Origin: Rhodothermales bacterium
Lineage (GTDB): Bacteria; Bacteroidota; Rhodothermia; Rhodothermales; JANQRZ01
DNA length: 64,000 nucleotides
Assembly: GCA_028284265.1 (NCBI GenBank)
Contig: JANQRZ010000023.1
Location: 1 to 64,000, forward strand
Direction of reading: 5' to 3'
This document shows, piece after piece, positions 25,101 to 32,447 of this stretch. Position 1 is the first letter of the stretch. Every line of letters starts with the position of its first letter. A program made the position numbers and the translations under genes. Below the pieces are notes generated by a model that saw only the letters and a list, made by a program, of their open reading frames with translations, was not told the DNA's origin and searched no databases.

Positions 25101-25949
25101 TTACAGTAGCGTCTTCTGCTGCCGTCGTCGGGAGGCGAGGCTCGTCACGCGAACCCCGAACTGCTCGTCGATGACGACCGCTTCGCCCTCGGCGATGAGG
25201 CGACCGTTCGCATAGATCTCTAGCGGTTGTCCGACGAGCTTCTCTAGTTCGATGATGCTACCCATCGTAAGACGGAGCACATCGGAAAGCGGAAGCCGTC
25301 GTCGGCCTAGCTCGACAGTAACCTCAAGCTCCACATCCGAGAGGGCTTCAAGGTTGCCGCTTGCGCCATCGCCAGCGACCAACTGCTCACTACCAAAGTC
25401 CTCAAGTGAAGCGCGAGTCACTTCGACGATTTCGGGCACGCCCGTCGGAGTCGGCTCGGTGTGTTGGGGAACGGGATCAGGCATGGCCTGAAGCAGCTCT
25501 GTGGGAAAGAGAACGCTACCGCTTAGGGGGACGTCTTCGTTTGACCATGAGAACGTTAAGGTGCTCAACGGCTCAGAGAGCGCGGGGACCGAGTCAACGA
25601 CCGTGAAGACTATCTCTGGTGGACTGAATCCTATCGACTGGGCTTGTGCTTGGAAGGCACGATAGGTTTGGGCCGCAACATCTTGGAGAAGGTCGTCAGC
25701 TTCGTCAGCAGATAGTGTCTGGTCTAAGACTGCTTCGGAGAGGACGGGCACCCAACCCTCATCTAGTGTCACAGCGAGGCAGGCAACGCTTGCAGCGTTG
25801 CCCGCGAGAATGAGTTGACCGTCCGGGGAAGCAGCAGTCTCATCGAGTTCGGCTGTGAGGTTCACCTCGCGGCTGAGGAGTGTAGTAAGGAACTCGCGGA
25901 CGGCCTCAAGTGCGTCCTGCACATGAGGTGGGAGAGGGGGCGTGCTCAT
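25101..25949 (-). CDS. fliN: FliN/FliY-type motor switch protein
   Basis: A 282-residue protein, much longer than the 100-140 residues of common FliN. The C-terminal SpoA domain (about 200-275) has LEVTVELGRRRLPLSDVLRLTMGSIIELEKL in parts and is typical. The first 160 residues resemble a CheC-like fold as in FliY, but I do not see the E-x-x-N phosphatase motif, so activity on phospho-CheY is doubtful. It forms the base of the C-ring. Its start overlaps the fliM stop by 4 bases (ATGA). Confidence 0.88.
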   Translation of the reverse strand: MSTPPLPPHVQDALEAVREFLTTLLSREVNLTAELDETAASPDGQLILAGNAASVACLAVTLDEGWVPVLSEAVLDQTLSADEADDLLQDVAAQTYRAFQAQAQSIGFSPPEIVFTVVDSVPALSEPLSTLTFSWSNEDVPLSGSVLFPTELLQAMPDPVPQHTEPTPTGVPEIVEVTRASLEDFGSEQLVAGDGASGNLEALSDVELEVTVELGRRRLPLSDVLRLTMGSIIELEKLVGQPLEIYANGRLIAEGEAVVIDEQFGVRVTSLASRRRQQKTLL

Positions 25950-26983
25950 AACGGTAAGGAATCAGAGGAAGAGGAGAGGCCAGAGATATCGAGGATGCGA
26001 AGAGCACGTTGGTTTCCAGCACGCCCCGTAGTAGCCTTGAACTTTTCCTGCTGGTCAATGAAGACTTGGATTGGCTCGTCTACCCGGTGGCGAAGCGGGA
26101 TTACATCGCCTTGTTGGAGGTCAGACAGGTCTTTGAGAGAAAGTCGGGCTCGACCTAGCTCGGCGCGCAATTCCACACTCATTGAGCGGAGGGTGTGCTC
26201 ATAGCGGGTGCGTACCTCCGGGGTCACGGAGGTAACGGTGCTCGAAAGCCAACGCTCCATGCCTGTGTGGCCCAGCAACTTCTCAAGCAAGAGGTAGGGG
26301 TAGCAAATATTTACGAACGAGCGGTGGCCCTGTACCTGAATGTCGAAGGTGCCGACGAGGACAGGCTCCATGCTCGGGAGGATCTGGACGAAGTCGGCAT
26401 TGAACTCGAAGGCAGTTTCGTGGAACTTGATTTCGCTTGCTTGTTCCCATGCGCTCTCCAACTCGTCGAACGCCCGACGAACGACGCGGCTCATAATTCG
26501 CTGTTCGATCTGAGAGACCTTGTGCGGCTCTTCTTTGAAAAGCCCTTGGCCGCCAAAGAGCTTTTCAACTGTATAGACCACAAGGCGGGGGTCTATCTCG
26601 AAGATGATTTGATGCCCGAATCCTTCCGCCTTGCCTATATACAGAGCCGACGGCGAGACACTAGAGGCAACGTACTCAGAATAGAGGACCTGATCTACTG
26701 CCGAGAGCGTGATCTCGACCATCGTTCGGAGCTGAGCCGAGAGGTAGACAGAGAGGTCGCGTGCAAAGGACTCATGGATGTAGTGAAGGACGCGCGTTTG
26801 ATCCTGCGAAAACAGGCGAGGTCGCTTGAAGTTGTAGGCCGTAACCTGCGCTTCGCCGCCGGCTTCGAACGCTTCCAACTGAGTCGATAGGTTGTCGTCA
26901 AGGAGGAGAGGAGCCTCCTCATCGATCATCGAACGAACCCGGAGAAGGGCGTCGATCTCGCTTTGGTCGAGTACTTTAGCCAT
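25946..26983 (-). CDS. fliM: FliM, motor switch protein
   Basis: The 345-residue protein begins with VLDQSEIDALLR, the peptide that binds phosphorylated CheY, and continues with the CheC-like middle domain (FGHQIIFEIDPRLVVYTVEKLFGG at about 122-145) and a C-terminal SpoA domain. The intact N-terminal peptide means that a functional CheY should exist, yet the CheY-like protein of this operon lacks its phosphorylation site. FliM links FliG to FliN in the C-ring. fliN follows with a 4-base overlap. Confidence 0.95.
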   Translation of the reverse strand: MAKVLDQSEIDALLRVRSMIDEEAPLLLDDNLSTQLEAFEAGGEAQVTAYNFKRPRLFSQDQTRVLHYIHESFARDLSVYLSAQLRTMVEITLSAVDQVLYSEYVASSVSPSALYIGKAEGFGHQIIFEIDPRLVVYTVEKLFGGQGLFKEEPHKVSQIEQRIMSRVVRRAFDELESAWEQASEIKFHETAFEFNADFVQILPSMEPVLVGTFDIQVQGHRSFVNICYPYLLLEKLLGHTGMERWLSSTVTSVTPEVRTRYEHTLRSMSVELRAELGRARLSLKDLSDLQQGDVIPLRHRVDEPIQVFIDQQEKFKATTGRAGNQRALRILDISGLSSSSDSLPL

Positions 26984-27006
26984 CGGTGCAGGCTATCGGG
27001 TGCAGA

Positions 27007-27534
27007 TTATTGGAGCATGAACTGGGTGAAGTAGAGCCGGTCGATCTCGCCCTCGCTGAGGTGGGTATTGATCAGAAGGCGGATCTCTTGTTTGAGGCTG
27101 TCCCGGTTGGAGACATCTGAGAGCATCTCCACCGTCTTTGTGCTAAGCACATCATTGACCAAGTCTCGCACGACGATGTCTTTCAGCGCCACTTCTTCCA
27201 GTACAGCAGGGTCGGCACTCTCGATGCCTACCCCGACCATCAGAAAACGAGACCCATTGGTTTCTGCAGGGTTGATGACGAGAGGCTCGAGCTGCGCGAA
27301 CTCGCCGTATTCAATGGGCATGTCGGTAGGTTCTTCTTCCGGCTCTCCGAGAAACTTCTGGGCGGTCTGATCGATCATGCCGAACTGGCTGTAGGCCACG
27401 CCTGCGCCGAGTGCAATGGCTACGAGTAGAGCTGCCAGTACGACGACCTTGCGCTTCTTGTTGGGAGGCGAAGGCTGCTCGTCGGCACGACTTTCTTCGG
27501 GGCTTTCCATTCCGGGCGTAGGATCATCCGCCAT
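27007..27534 (-). CDS. fliL: FliL, stator-associated protein
   Basis: A 175-residue protein with a charged cytoplasmic start, one membrane helix (about 29-49, VVVLAALLVAIALGAGVAYS) and a periplasmic stomatin-like domain with LEPLVINPAETNGSRFLMVGVGIE. The domain ends in the usual FFLTQFMLQ-like tail (LYFTQFMLQ). FliL rings surround the stators and help motor torque. The ATG at 27534 lies inside the end of motB (11-base overlap), which indicates coupling to the stator genes. Confidence 0.93.
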   Translation of the reverse strand: MADDPTPGMESPEESRADEQPSPPNKKRKVVVLAALLVAIALGAGVAYSQFGMIDQTAQKFLGEPEEEPTDMPIEYGEFAQLEPLVINPAETNGSRFLMVGVGIESADPAVLEEVALKDIVVRDLVNDVLSTKTVEMLSDVSNRDSLKQEIRLLINTHLSEGEIDRLYFTQFMLQ

Positions 27535-28303
27535 GAGGTGAGGAGGCTGGAGGTAGGGGAATAGGGCTGGAGATGCGTGCGTCAGGAAGCAGAGGCTGCG
27601 GCGCTTCCGGCTCTATCGACTCTTGCCACTCAAAGAGGATTTCGACCCGGCGATTGCGAGCGCGGAGGGCCGGAGACGTGTTCTCGGTGATGGGACGGTG
27701 TTCCCCATGACCGATGGCGGTATAGCGGTCCGGGGCCAGAACATGAGGCTGTTCCAGCAAGTAGCGAACCACCGAGGTGGCTCGTGCGGCTGACAGCTCC
27801 CAGTTGGAAGGGAACCGGGCCGTGCGGATAGGGCGGTCGTCGGTGTGGCCTTCCACGAGGACCGCTCCAATGTCACCTGTGCTGAGGATACCCGACAGGC
27901 GACTCAAAAGGGTTCGCGACGGCTCGATCAAGATTGCCTCACCAGAGTTGAACATGACCGAATCGGTAATGATGACGTGCAGGCCACGCTCTGTGAGATG
28001 CACCGTGACCACATCTTCTAGGTTGTTGTCCTTGAGGTATTGGAGGAGCTTCTCATACTGCTCGGCTTTGCTCTTCTCTTTGCGTATTTCCTCAGGGGTC
28101 ATGCTTGAGGACGGGGTCACGGCGCGGTGATTCATAGGGCCTGTGCCACCGCTGAAGTAGCTCAGGGCTTCTTCGAATTTCTTGACCTCCACCTCGGACA
28201 TCGCCACGATCATCACAAAGAAGGCGAGCAGCAGCGTCACCATATCGCTGAACGTCGCCATCCAGAAGGGGGCCGTTGGCATGCCATCTTCTTCCTCTTC
28301 CAT
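27524..28303 (-). CDS. motB: MotB-type stator subunit
   Basis: The 259-residue protein has one membrane helix (about 12-32) with the ion-binding Asp in ATFSDMVTLLLAFFV. The C-terminal OmpA-like domain (about 115-235) includes VLVEGHTDD and NRRVEILF and anchors to peptidoglycan. The F-S-D...FFV wording and the following SEVEVKKF look more like PomB/MotS than E. coli MotB, which suggests sodium coupling; that is inference. motA lies 30 bases upstream and fliL overlaps its end. Confidence 0.93.
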   Translation of the reverse strand: MEEEEDGMPTAPFWMATFSDMVTLLLAFFVMIVAMSEVEVKKFEEALSYFSGGTGPMNHRAVTPSSSMTPEEIRKEKSKAEQYEKLLQYLKDNNLEDVVTVHLTERGLHVIITDSVMFNSGEAILIEPSRTLLSRLSGILSTGDIGAVLVEGHTDDRPIRTARFPSNWELSAARATSVVRYLLEQPHVLAPDRYTAIGHGEHRPITENTSPALRARNRRVEILFEWQESIEPEAPQPLLPDARISSPIPLPPASSPHGG

Positions 28304-28333
28304 CCTGTTTCTCCGGGGAGGCGTGTGGGTGGG

Positions 28334-29131
28334 CTAGGCGGCCTGGGCGAGGGCTGGGGCTGCCTCGTCCGTCCCGGCGGCCTCGGTCTCCTCGCCACCG
28401 ATGAAGGCGCGGAGTCGCTTCTCTAGAAATGTCGGGCTATCGCCTCGGGCCAAGCCAAGGACGCCGTTCAAGAGAAGCATGCCCTCTTGTGCCATCATCG
28501 TTCGCTGCTCCTTCGCTTTGTTGGCGAGGGGGAGAAAGATGAGATTGGCGACGAACGCGCCGTAGAACGTGGTGATCATGGCGACAGCCATCGCAGGGCC
28601 GATAGCGCTAGGGTCGTTGAGATTCTGGAGCATCTGGATGAGACCAATCAGCGTGCCAATCATCCCGAAGGCGGGCGCATACAGTCCTGCCGTATCACAG
28701 ACACGGGCCAGAAGGCGGCGGGATTGGAGGCTCTCTTCGAGCTGAGCACGCATCAGTTCCTCGATCTCATTGGCCTCGACGCCGTCCACCATCATTTCCA
28801 ACCCTAGGCGCAGCATGGGGTTTTCCGTTTCGCCTAGCTGGCGGTCAAGAGCGAGGACGCCTTCACGACGCGCTAATCGGGCTAGCTCTGTTACTTCCTC
28901 GACATGGGCCTCGAGGCTTGGCTCCTGAAAGGCCATGAACTGCTTGAGGGCTGGAGCGACGCCTTTCATCTCTGCCATCGAGAAGGCTACAAACAGCGCC
29001 GCTGTCATCCCCCCGAGCACGATGAGGAGGGAGCCAGGGTCGAGGAAGGTCATCCAGCCGTCGCCCATGAGGATCGTCCCGAAGATGAGGACGAATCCGG
29101 CACCGAGACCGATAGGGGTTGACTTCTCCAT
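28334..29131 (-). CDS. motA: MotA-type stator subunit
   Basis: A 265-residue protein with four membrane helices; the pore helices 3 and 4 lie at about 155-175 (LYAPAFGMIGTLIGLIQML) and 185-207. The length and the PAFGMIGTLIGL motif match the shorter MotA/PomA/MotP class and not the 295-residue enteric type. Charged residues of the cytoplasmic loop (about 65-150) contact FliG. The gene is preceded by a 104-base gap after the cheY-like gene, in which I see no sigma-28 match. Confidence 0.94.
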   Translation of the reverse strand: MEKSTPIGLGAGFVLIFGTILMGDGWMTFLDPGSLLIVLGGMTAALFVAFSMAEMKGVAPALKQFMAFQEPSLEAHVEEVTELARLARREGVLALDRQLGETENPMLRLGLEMMVDGVEANEIEELMRAQLEESLQSRRLLARVCDTAGLYAPAFGMIGTLIGLIQMLQNLNDPSAIGPAMAVAMITTFYGAFVANLIFLPLANKAKEQRTMMAQEGMLLLNGVLGLARGDSPTFLEKRLRAFIGGEETEAAGTDEAAPALAQAA

Positions 29132-29235
29132 AGAAGCAGTCAGGAGGAAAGAAGAGGCGAGAGGGGACGGAAAATTGTGCCGCTCGTCATTTGGGAGAAG
29201 GCACAGGCTTTATTCCGAAGCGGACGGGGTGCTTT

Positions 29236-29724
29236 CTAAGATGGACTATCGGACGCATGAGGCTCAGCCTCCGGTATCGACTCGGCTTCCGCAGGCTGAG
29301 GTGGTGGCGTTGGGAAAGAGTCTTCGAGAATGCGATCTATCTTTGCATGGAGCACCTTCGCCGTGAATGGTCGCACTACGTAGTCGCTGACCCGTGCATC
29401 CATCGCTTCGAGAACATCCTCCTGCATACCCCGTGTCGTGATCATCAGAACGGGGAGTGAACCGTGCTCGGGATGGTCACGGATGGTGCGGGTCAACTCA
29501 ATGCCGTCCATGTTTGGCATATTCCAGCCTGTGATGACAAAGTCCGGTGAGTTTGTTTCGATCTGCTCGAGTGCTTGGACGCCGTCTTTCGCTTCCATGA
29601 GGTCGATGTAGCCGATCTCACGAAGCGCATTGCATACGATGCGGCGCATGGTGGGGGAGTCGTCGACGATGAGGCCTTTCATAGCGTACTGGATAGGGGC
29701 TGGGTCCGCGAGTTTCGTCTCCAT
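29236..29724 (-). CDS. CheY-like protein with phospho-acceptor Asp replaced by Gly
   Basis: The 162-residue protein (or 148 from the ATG at 29682) is a single receiver domain plus a Pro/Glu-rich tail of about 25 residues. The acidic pocket LIVDDSPTMRR is present and the Thr switch is kept (MITTRG). The acceptor site, normally VISDWNMPNMDG, reads VITGWNMPNMDG: codon GGC where GAC is expected. The conserved Lys in VVKPF is Arg. It should not be phosphorylated in the usual way. It heads the stator/switch/export operon under its own sigma-28 promoter. A constitutive switch binder or a phosphorylation-independent regulator are both possible. Confidence 0.88.
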   Translation of the reverse strand: METKLADPAPIQYAMKGLIVDDSPTMRRIVCNALREIGYIDLMEAKDGVQALEQIETNSPDFVITGWNMPNMDGIELTRTIRDHPEHGSLPVLMITTRGMQEDVLEAMDARVSDYVVRPFTAKVLHAKIDRILEDSFPTPPPQPAEAESIPEAEPHASDSPS

Positions 29725-29765
29725 CGCACACCGTCGTCGTAGGCGATGAAAAGGAGATGCAAGGA

Positions 29766-29792
29766 TTATCGGTCCGCTTGCAGCGGCGCTAA
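29766..29792 (-). promoter_or_regulatory. Sigma-28 promoter of the cheY-motAB block
   Basis: On the minus strand: TTAG (29789-29792), 17 bases, CGATAA (29766-29771), preceded by ACC so the -10 reads ACCGATAA against GCCGATAA. Three other promoters here have the same arrangement. A 13-base block TTTTCAATGCTCA (29812-29824) lies 19 bases upstream of TTAG, as at the fliS promoter. The start codon at 29724 is 41 bases downstream. Confidence 0.75.
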
Positions 29793-29843
29793 GTTGTAGC
29801 AGAGCCTCAGTTGAGCATTGAAAAGACGGGCACCACGCAACAA

Positions 29844-29882
29844 GCGAAGCCCCCCGCCTTTCACGTTGGCGGGGGGCTTCGC
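29844..29882 (-). terminator. Terminator hairpin after flgE
   Basis: A perfect 15-bp stem, GCGAAGCCCCCCGCC (29844-29858) with GGCGGGGGGCTTCGC (29868-29882), lies 25 bases downstream of the flgE stop and is followed on the minus strand by TTGTTG. It closes the flgB-to-flgE block. Confidence 0.85.
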
Positions 29883-29907
29883 GTCCTATGAAGACCAGGT
29901 TGGAGGT

Positions 29908-31170
29908 CTACCGCTTGAGCTGGACAAGCTCCTGCAGCAGTTCGTCCGAGGTCGTAATGACACGCGCCGAGGCCTGGTAGCCACGCTGCGTTACAATCAT
30001 GTCGGTGAATTCGGTGGCGAGGTCCACATTGCTCGTCTCAAGTGCGCCTGCCACGACGGAGGTCATGACTTCTTGCCCGGCGCGCCCAATGGTCAGGTCG
30101 CCCGAGGCATTCGTGACACCGTAGAAGTTCTCGCCGAGTTGCTCTAGCCCATTGGGGTTACTCACGGAGCCAATGGCAAGCAAGGCTATGGCGCGTTGCT
30201 CTCCATTCGAGAAGCCCACCGTGAGGGTGCCCGACGGGTCAATGCCGTAGCCTACGACGGTCCCGGCCGCGTTCCCATCCTGACCGCTTACTACGGCTGT
30301 AGTGGAACCACCGAATTGCGTAATGCCTTCGAGGTTGAGGGTGATCGCTACATCATCGCCATTGGTATCCGGGAAGTTGCCCGAGATATCGAACGTTGCA
30401 GGGTCCGGTGCGATGAGGTTGCCGTCCGTGTCAAACTGGATCGTTCCAGCAGAGACGGTAAGAACCGTCGGCGGTACTGGTGGCTCGGCATCGGGATCGC
30501 CCGCCAACTCGGCAGAGGCGACTTGCCATTCGTCCACGCCGGTTTTCTCGAAAGTCATCACCATGGTGTGGGCCTTGCCCTGTGCGTCGTACACGACAGA
30601 AGAGACGGTAACCTCGTTATCATCCGAGGTTGGGTCTATGTCGGCAGAGAAGTTGCCGCTGACCTCCACGTTGGCAGTCTCATCAGGCGGGGCACTCACG
30701 TCTAGGTCGAGGGTGACGTTCTGGACTTGTCCGGTGTTGAGGCTGCCGTCGGCGTTGTAACTCCAGCCCTGTACATTGAGTCCGGCTGGGGTGACAAGCT
30801 CGCCGTTAGAGTTGAAGGCGAAGTTGCCGGAGCGGGTGAGAACGTTGCCGTCGAGTCCGCTGGCGATGAAGAAGCCATCGCCGACGAGAGCTAGGTCCGT
30901 GCCGAGGCCGGTGTACTCGAAGGCACCTTGGCTCCAGTCTTGGTCGATGGAGCCAACGGAGACGCCGTTGCCGACGTTGGCAGGGTTGACGTTGGCAACA
31001 CTAGCACTACGCCCGACGCCAAGCTGCTGCTGCCCGAGGAGTTCGTGAAAAGCGACACGGCTACGCTTAAAGGCTACGGTGTTTACATTGGCGATGTTGT
31101 TGCCAATCACGTCCATACGGACCTGATGCATCTTGAGACCGGAGATGCCGGTGCGGAGAGAGCGGATCAT
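29908..31170 (-). CDS. flgE: FlgE, hook protein
   Basis: The 420-residue protein has the axial N-terminal helix (SLRTGISGLKMHQVRMDVIGNNIANVNT, by parts) with the rod/hook signature and the matching C-terminal helix (SNVDLATEFTDMIVTQRGYQASARVITT, by parts). The middle is a beta-rich D1/D2 region. FlgE polymerises into the hook that joins rod and filament. It is the last gene of the flgB block and ends at a strong terminator. Length is close to enteric FlgE (about 400). Confidence 0.96.
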   Translation of the reverse strand: MIRSLRTGISGLKMHQVRMDVIGNNIANVNTVAFKRSRVAFHELLGQQQLGVGRSASVANVNPANVGNGVSVGSIDQDWSQGAFEYTGLGTDLALVGDGFFIASGLDGNVLTRSGNFAFNSNGELVTPAGLNVQGWSYNADGSLNTGQVQNVTLDLDVSAPPDETANVEVSGNFSADIDPTSDDNEVTVSSVVYDAQGKAHTMVMTFEKTGVDEWQVASAELAGDPDAEPPVPPTVLTVSAGTIQFDTDGNLIAPDPATFDISGNFPDTNGDDVAITLNLEGITQFGGSTTAVVSGQDGNAAGTVVGYGIDPSGTLTVGFSNGEQRAIALLAIGSVSNPNGLEQLGENFYGVTNASGDLTIGRAGQEVMTSVVAGALETSNVDLATEFTDMIVTQRGYQASARVITTSDELLQELVQLKR

Positions 31171-31293
31171 GGAGGTACCTCGTTGGGTTAGGACGCAGCG
31201 TCAGTCGGTCGGCTGCGGTCCGGCCTCCCGTGCTCGCCGAAGCGCACAGCGCGGAGCGAGGATGGGGCCAGCCGGGGTGGTAGTGGGTGGGGC

Positions 31294-31671
31294 CTAGAGC
31301 ACCAAAGCGCTGTCGATTCCTGTGAATACGCGGTCTTTCATGTCGCTCTGGCCAAGTGCCGTCACGATGGTCCGGTTGGGGACGTTGACGATGAATGCGG
31401 TATCGGAGCGAAGTAGGAGAGCGTCACGCGCTCCCTTCGCGTCGAGGTGTCGCATCGCGTCCGTGATCGAATCGAGATCGGCTTGGGTTAACGGAATCCC
31501 GCGCTGCTCGATGCGCTCGGCGGCGTGGGCTGAGAGGGTGAGGTCCGGCGTTTGCGCTCGCTGGAGTGCCTCGGCGAAGGAGTCGCCCGTCGGGACAGGG
31601 TGTGGAGCCGTGCGGGGCCTCAGCGAAACACCGGAGCCCTCGACGCGGGACGCGAGGTGGCGAACGTTCAA
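31294..31671 (-). CDS. TIGR02530-type flagellar operon protein
   Basis: A 125-residue protein with LTLSAHAAERIEQRGIPLTQADLDSI at about residues 45-70 and the C-terminal AFIVNVPNRTIVTAL, the pattern of the small flagellar operon protein family that stands between flgD and flgE in many phyla. The biochemical role is unknown; the conserved place suggests a part in hook assembly. The start seems to be a TTG at 31671, 27 bases after flgD stops; later Met codons would remove the conserved part. Confidence 0.8.
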   Translation of the reverse strand: MNVRHLASRVEGSGVSLRPRTAPHPVPTGDSFAEALQRAQTPDLTLSAHAAERIEQRGIPLTQADLDSITDAMRHLDAKGARDALLLRSDTAFIVNVPNRTIVTALGQSDMKDRVFTGIDSALVL

Positions 31672-31698
31672 GGAGGTTGAGGTTGGTGAGAGAAGAGG

Positions 31699-32427
31699 TT
31701 AGGGGATGACACTAAGTACGTCGTCAAGCGCCACGGCGAACGGGCCGATCCACAGCCTAGCCCCGTCTTCATCGATGCTGATCCGGTCCACACGTCCTCG
31801 TGTGAAGGTCGTTGCCTCGATAGACTCGCCCTCCGTGTTGGTGGCTTTGACAGAGAAGGTGTAGGCACCCGGTTCAACGGGATCTCCCTTGTCGTCGAGA
31901 CCATCCCACGTCGGAGCGTGCGCGCCTGCACCGAGATGGCCGGGGTCGATAGTGCGAACGACTTCGCCATTGGCATCGCGGATCGTGATGGTTACCTCCG
32001 CGGCGGGTGCGTCGAGCCGGAAGGAGAGCGGCGATGGGTCGGTGCCGTTGTAGACCGTTGTGTCACCGGCAGCCTCGATGGTCTGTCCGATGAGAGCGGT
32101 GGCCGCCGACAGAGTCGTCCGGTCGTTGATCGCATTGGCGAGGGCGATCTGCTGGCTTGCCGCCGCCGCTGTGCCTTCGGAGAGATAGGCGAGCTGCTCG
32201 GAGTGTATGGCGAGCGTGTTGCTGATGTTGGCGAGTTGCTCGACGGATGAGAACTGCGCGAGTTGGGCGGCGAACTCATGTCCCTCCTGCGGATTGGTTG
32301 GGTCCTGATTCGCAAGTTGCGCCACGAGCAGTTGCAAGAAGTCGTCGCGGTTGAGGTCGCCCGAGCGGTTGGAGACCGGCAAGCTGTTTTGGCCTTGTGT
32401 GATCTCAGAGATGGGAGACAGGTCCAT
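31699..32427 (-). CDS. flgD: FlgD, hook cap protein
   Basis: The 242-residue protein contains the conserved N-terminal segment LNRDDFLQLLVAQLANQDPTNP (by parts, about 25-46) and FAAQLAQFSSVEQL, followed by the FlgD Ig-like and Tudor-like domain (ITIRDANGEVVRTID and TWDGLDDKGDPVEPGAYTF in parts). FlgD caps the growing hook. The ATG at 32427 gives no overlap with fliK; an ATG at 32460 in the same frame would overlap by 13 bases and add 11 residues. Confidence 0.94.
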   Translation of the reverse strand: MDLSPISEITQGQNSLPVSNRSGDLNRDDFLQLLVAQLANQDPTNPQEGHEFAAQLAQFSSVEQLANISNTLAIHSEQLAYLSEGTAAAASQQIALANAINDRTTLSAATALIGQTIEAAGDTTVYNGTDPSPLSFRLDAPAAEVTITIRDANGEVVRTIDPGHLGAGAHAPTWDGLDDKGDPVEPGAYTFSVKATNTEGESIEATTFTRGRVDRISIDEDGARLWIGPFAVALDDVLSVIP

Positions 32428-32447
32428 AGGTCCTCTGGGTTGTGTGG

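Noticed and set aside
26984-27006. CCCGATAG between fliL and fliM as a sigma-28 -10
   Set aside because: The last two bases differ from CGATAA and no TTAR lies at 17 bases; it is in the middle of an operon.
29132-29235. CGGCACAATTTTCCG before motA as a sigma-54 promoter
   Set aside because: The -24 half is fair but the -12 half does not match; transcription from the upstream sigma-28 promoter suffices.
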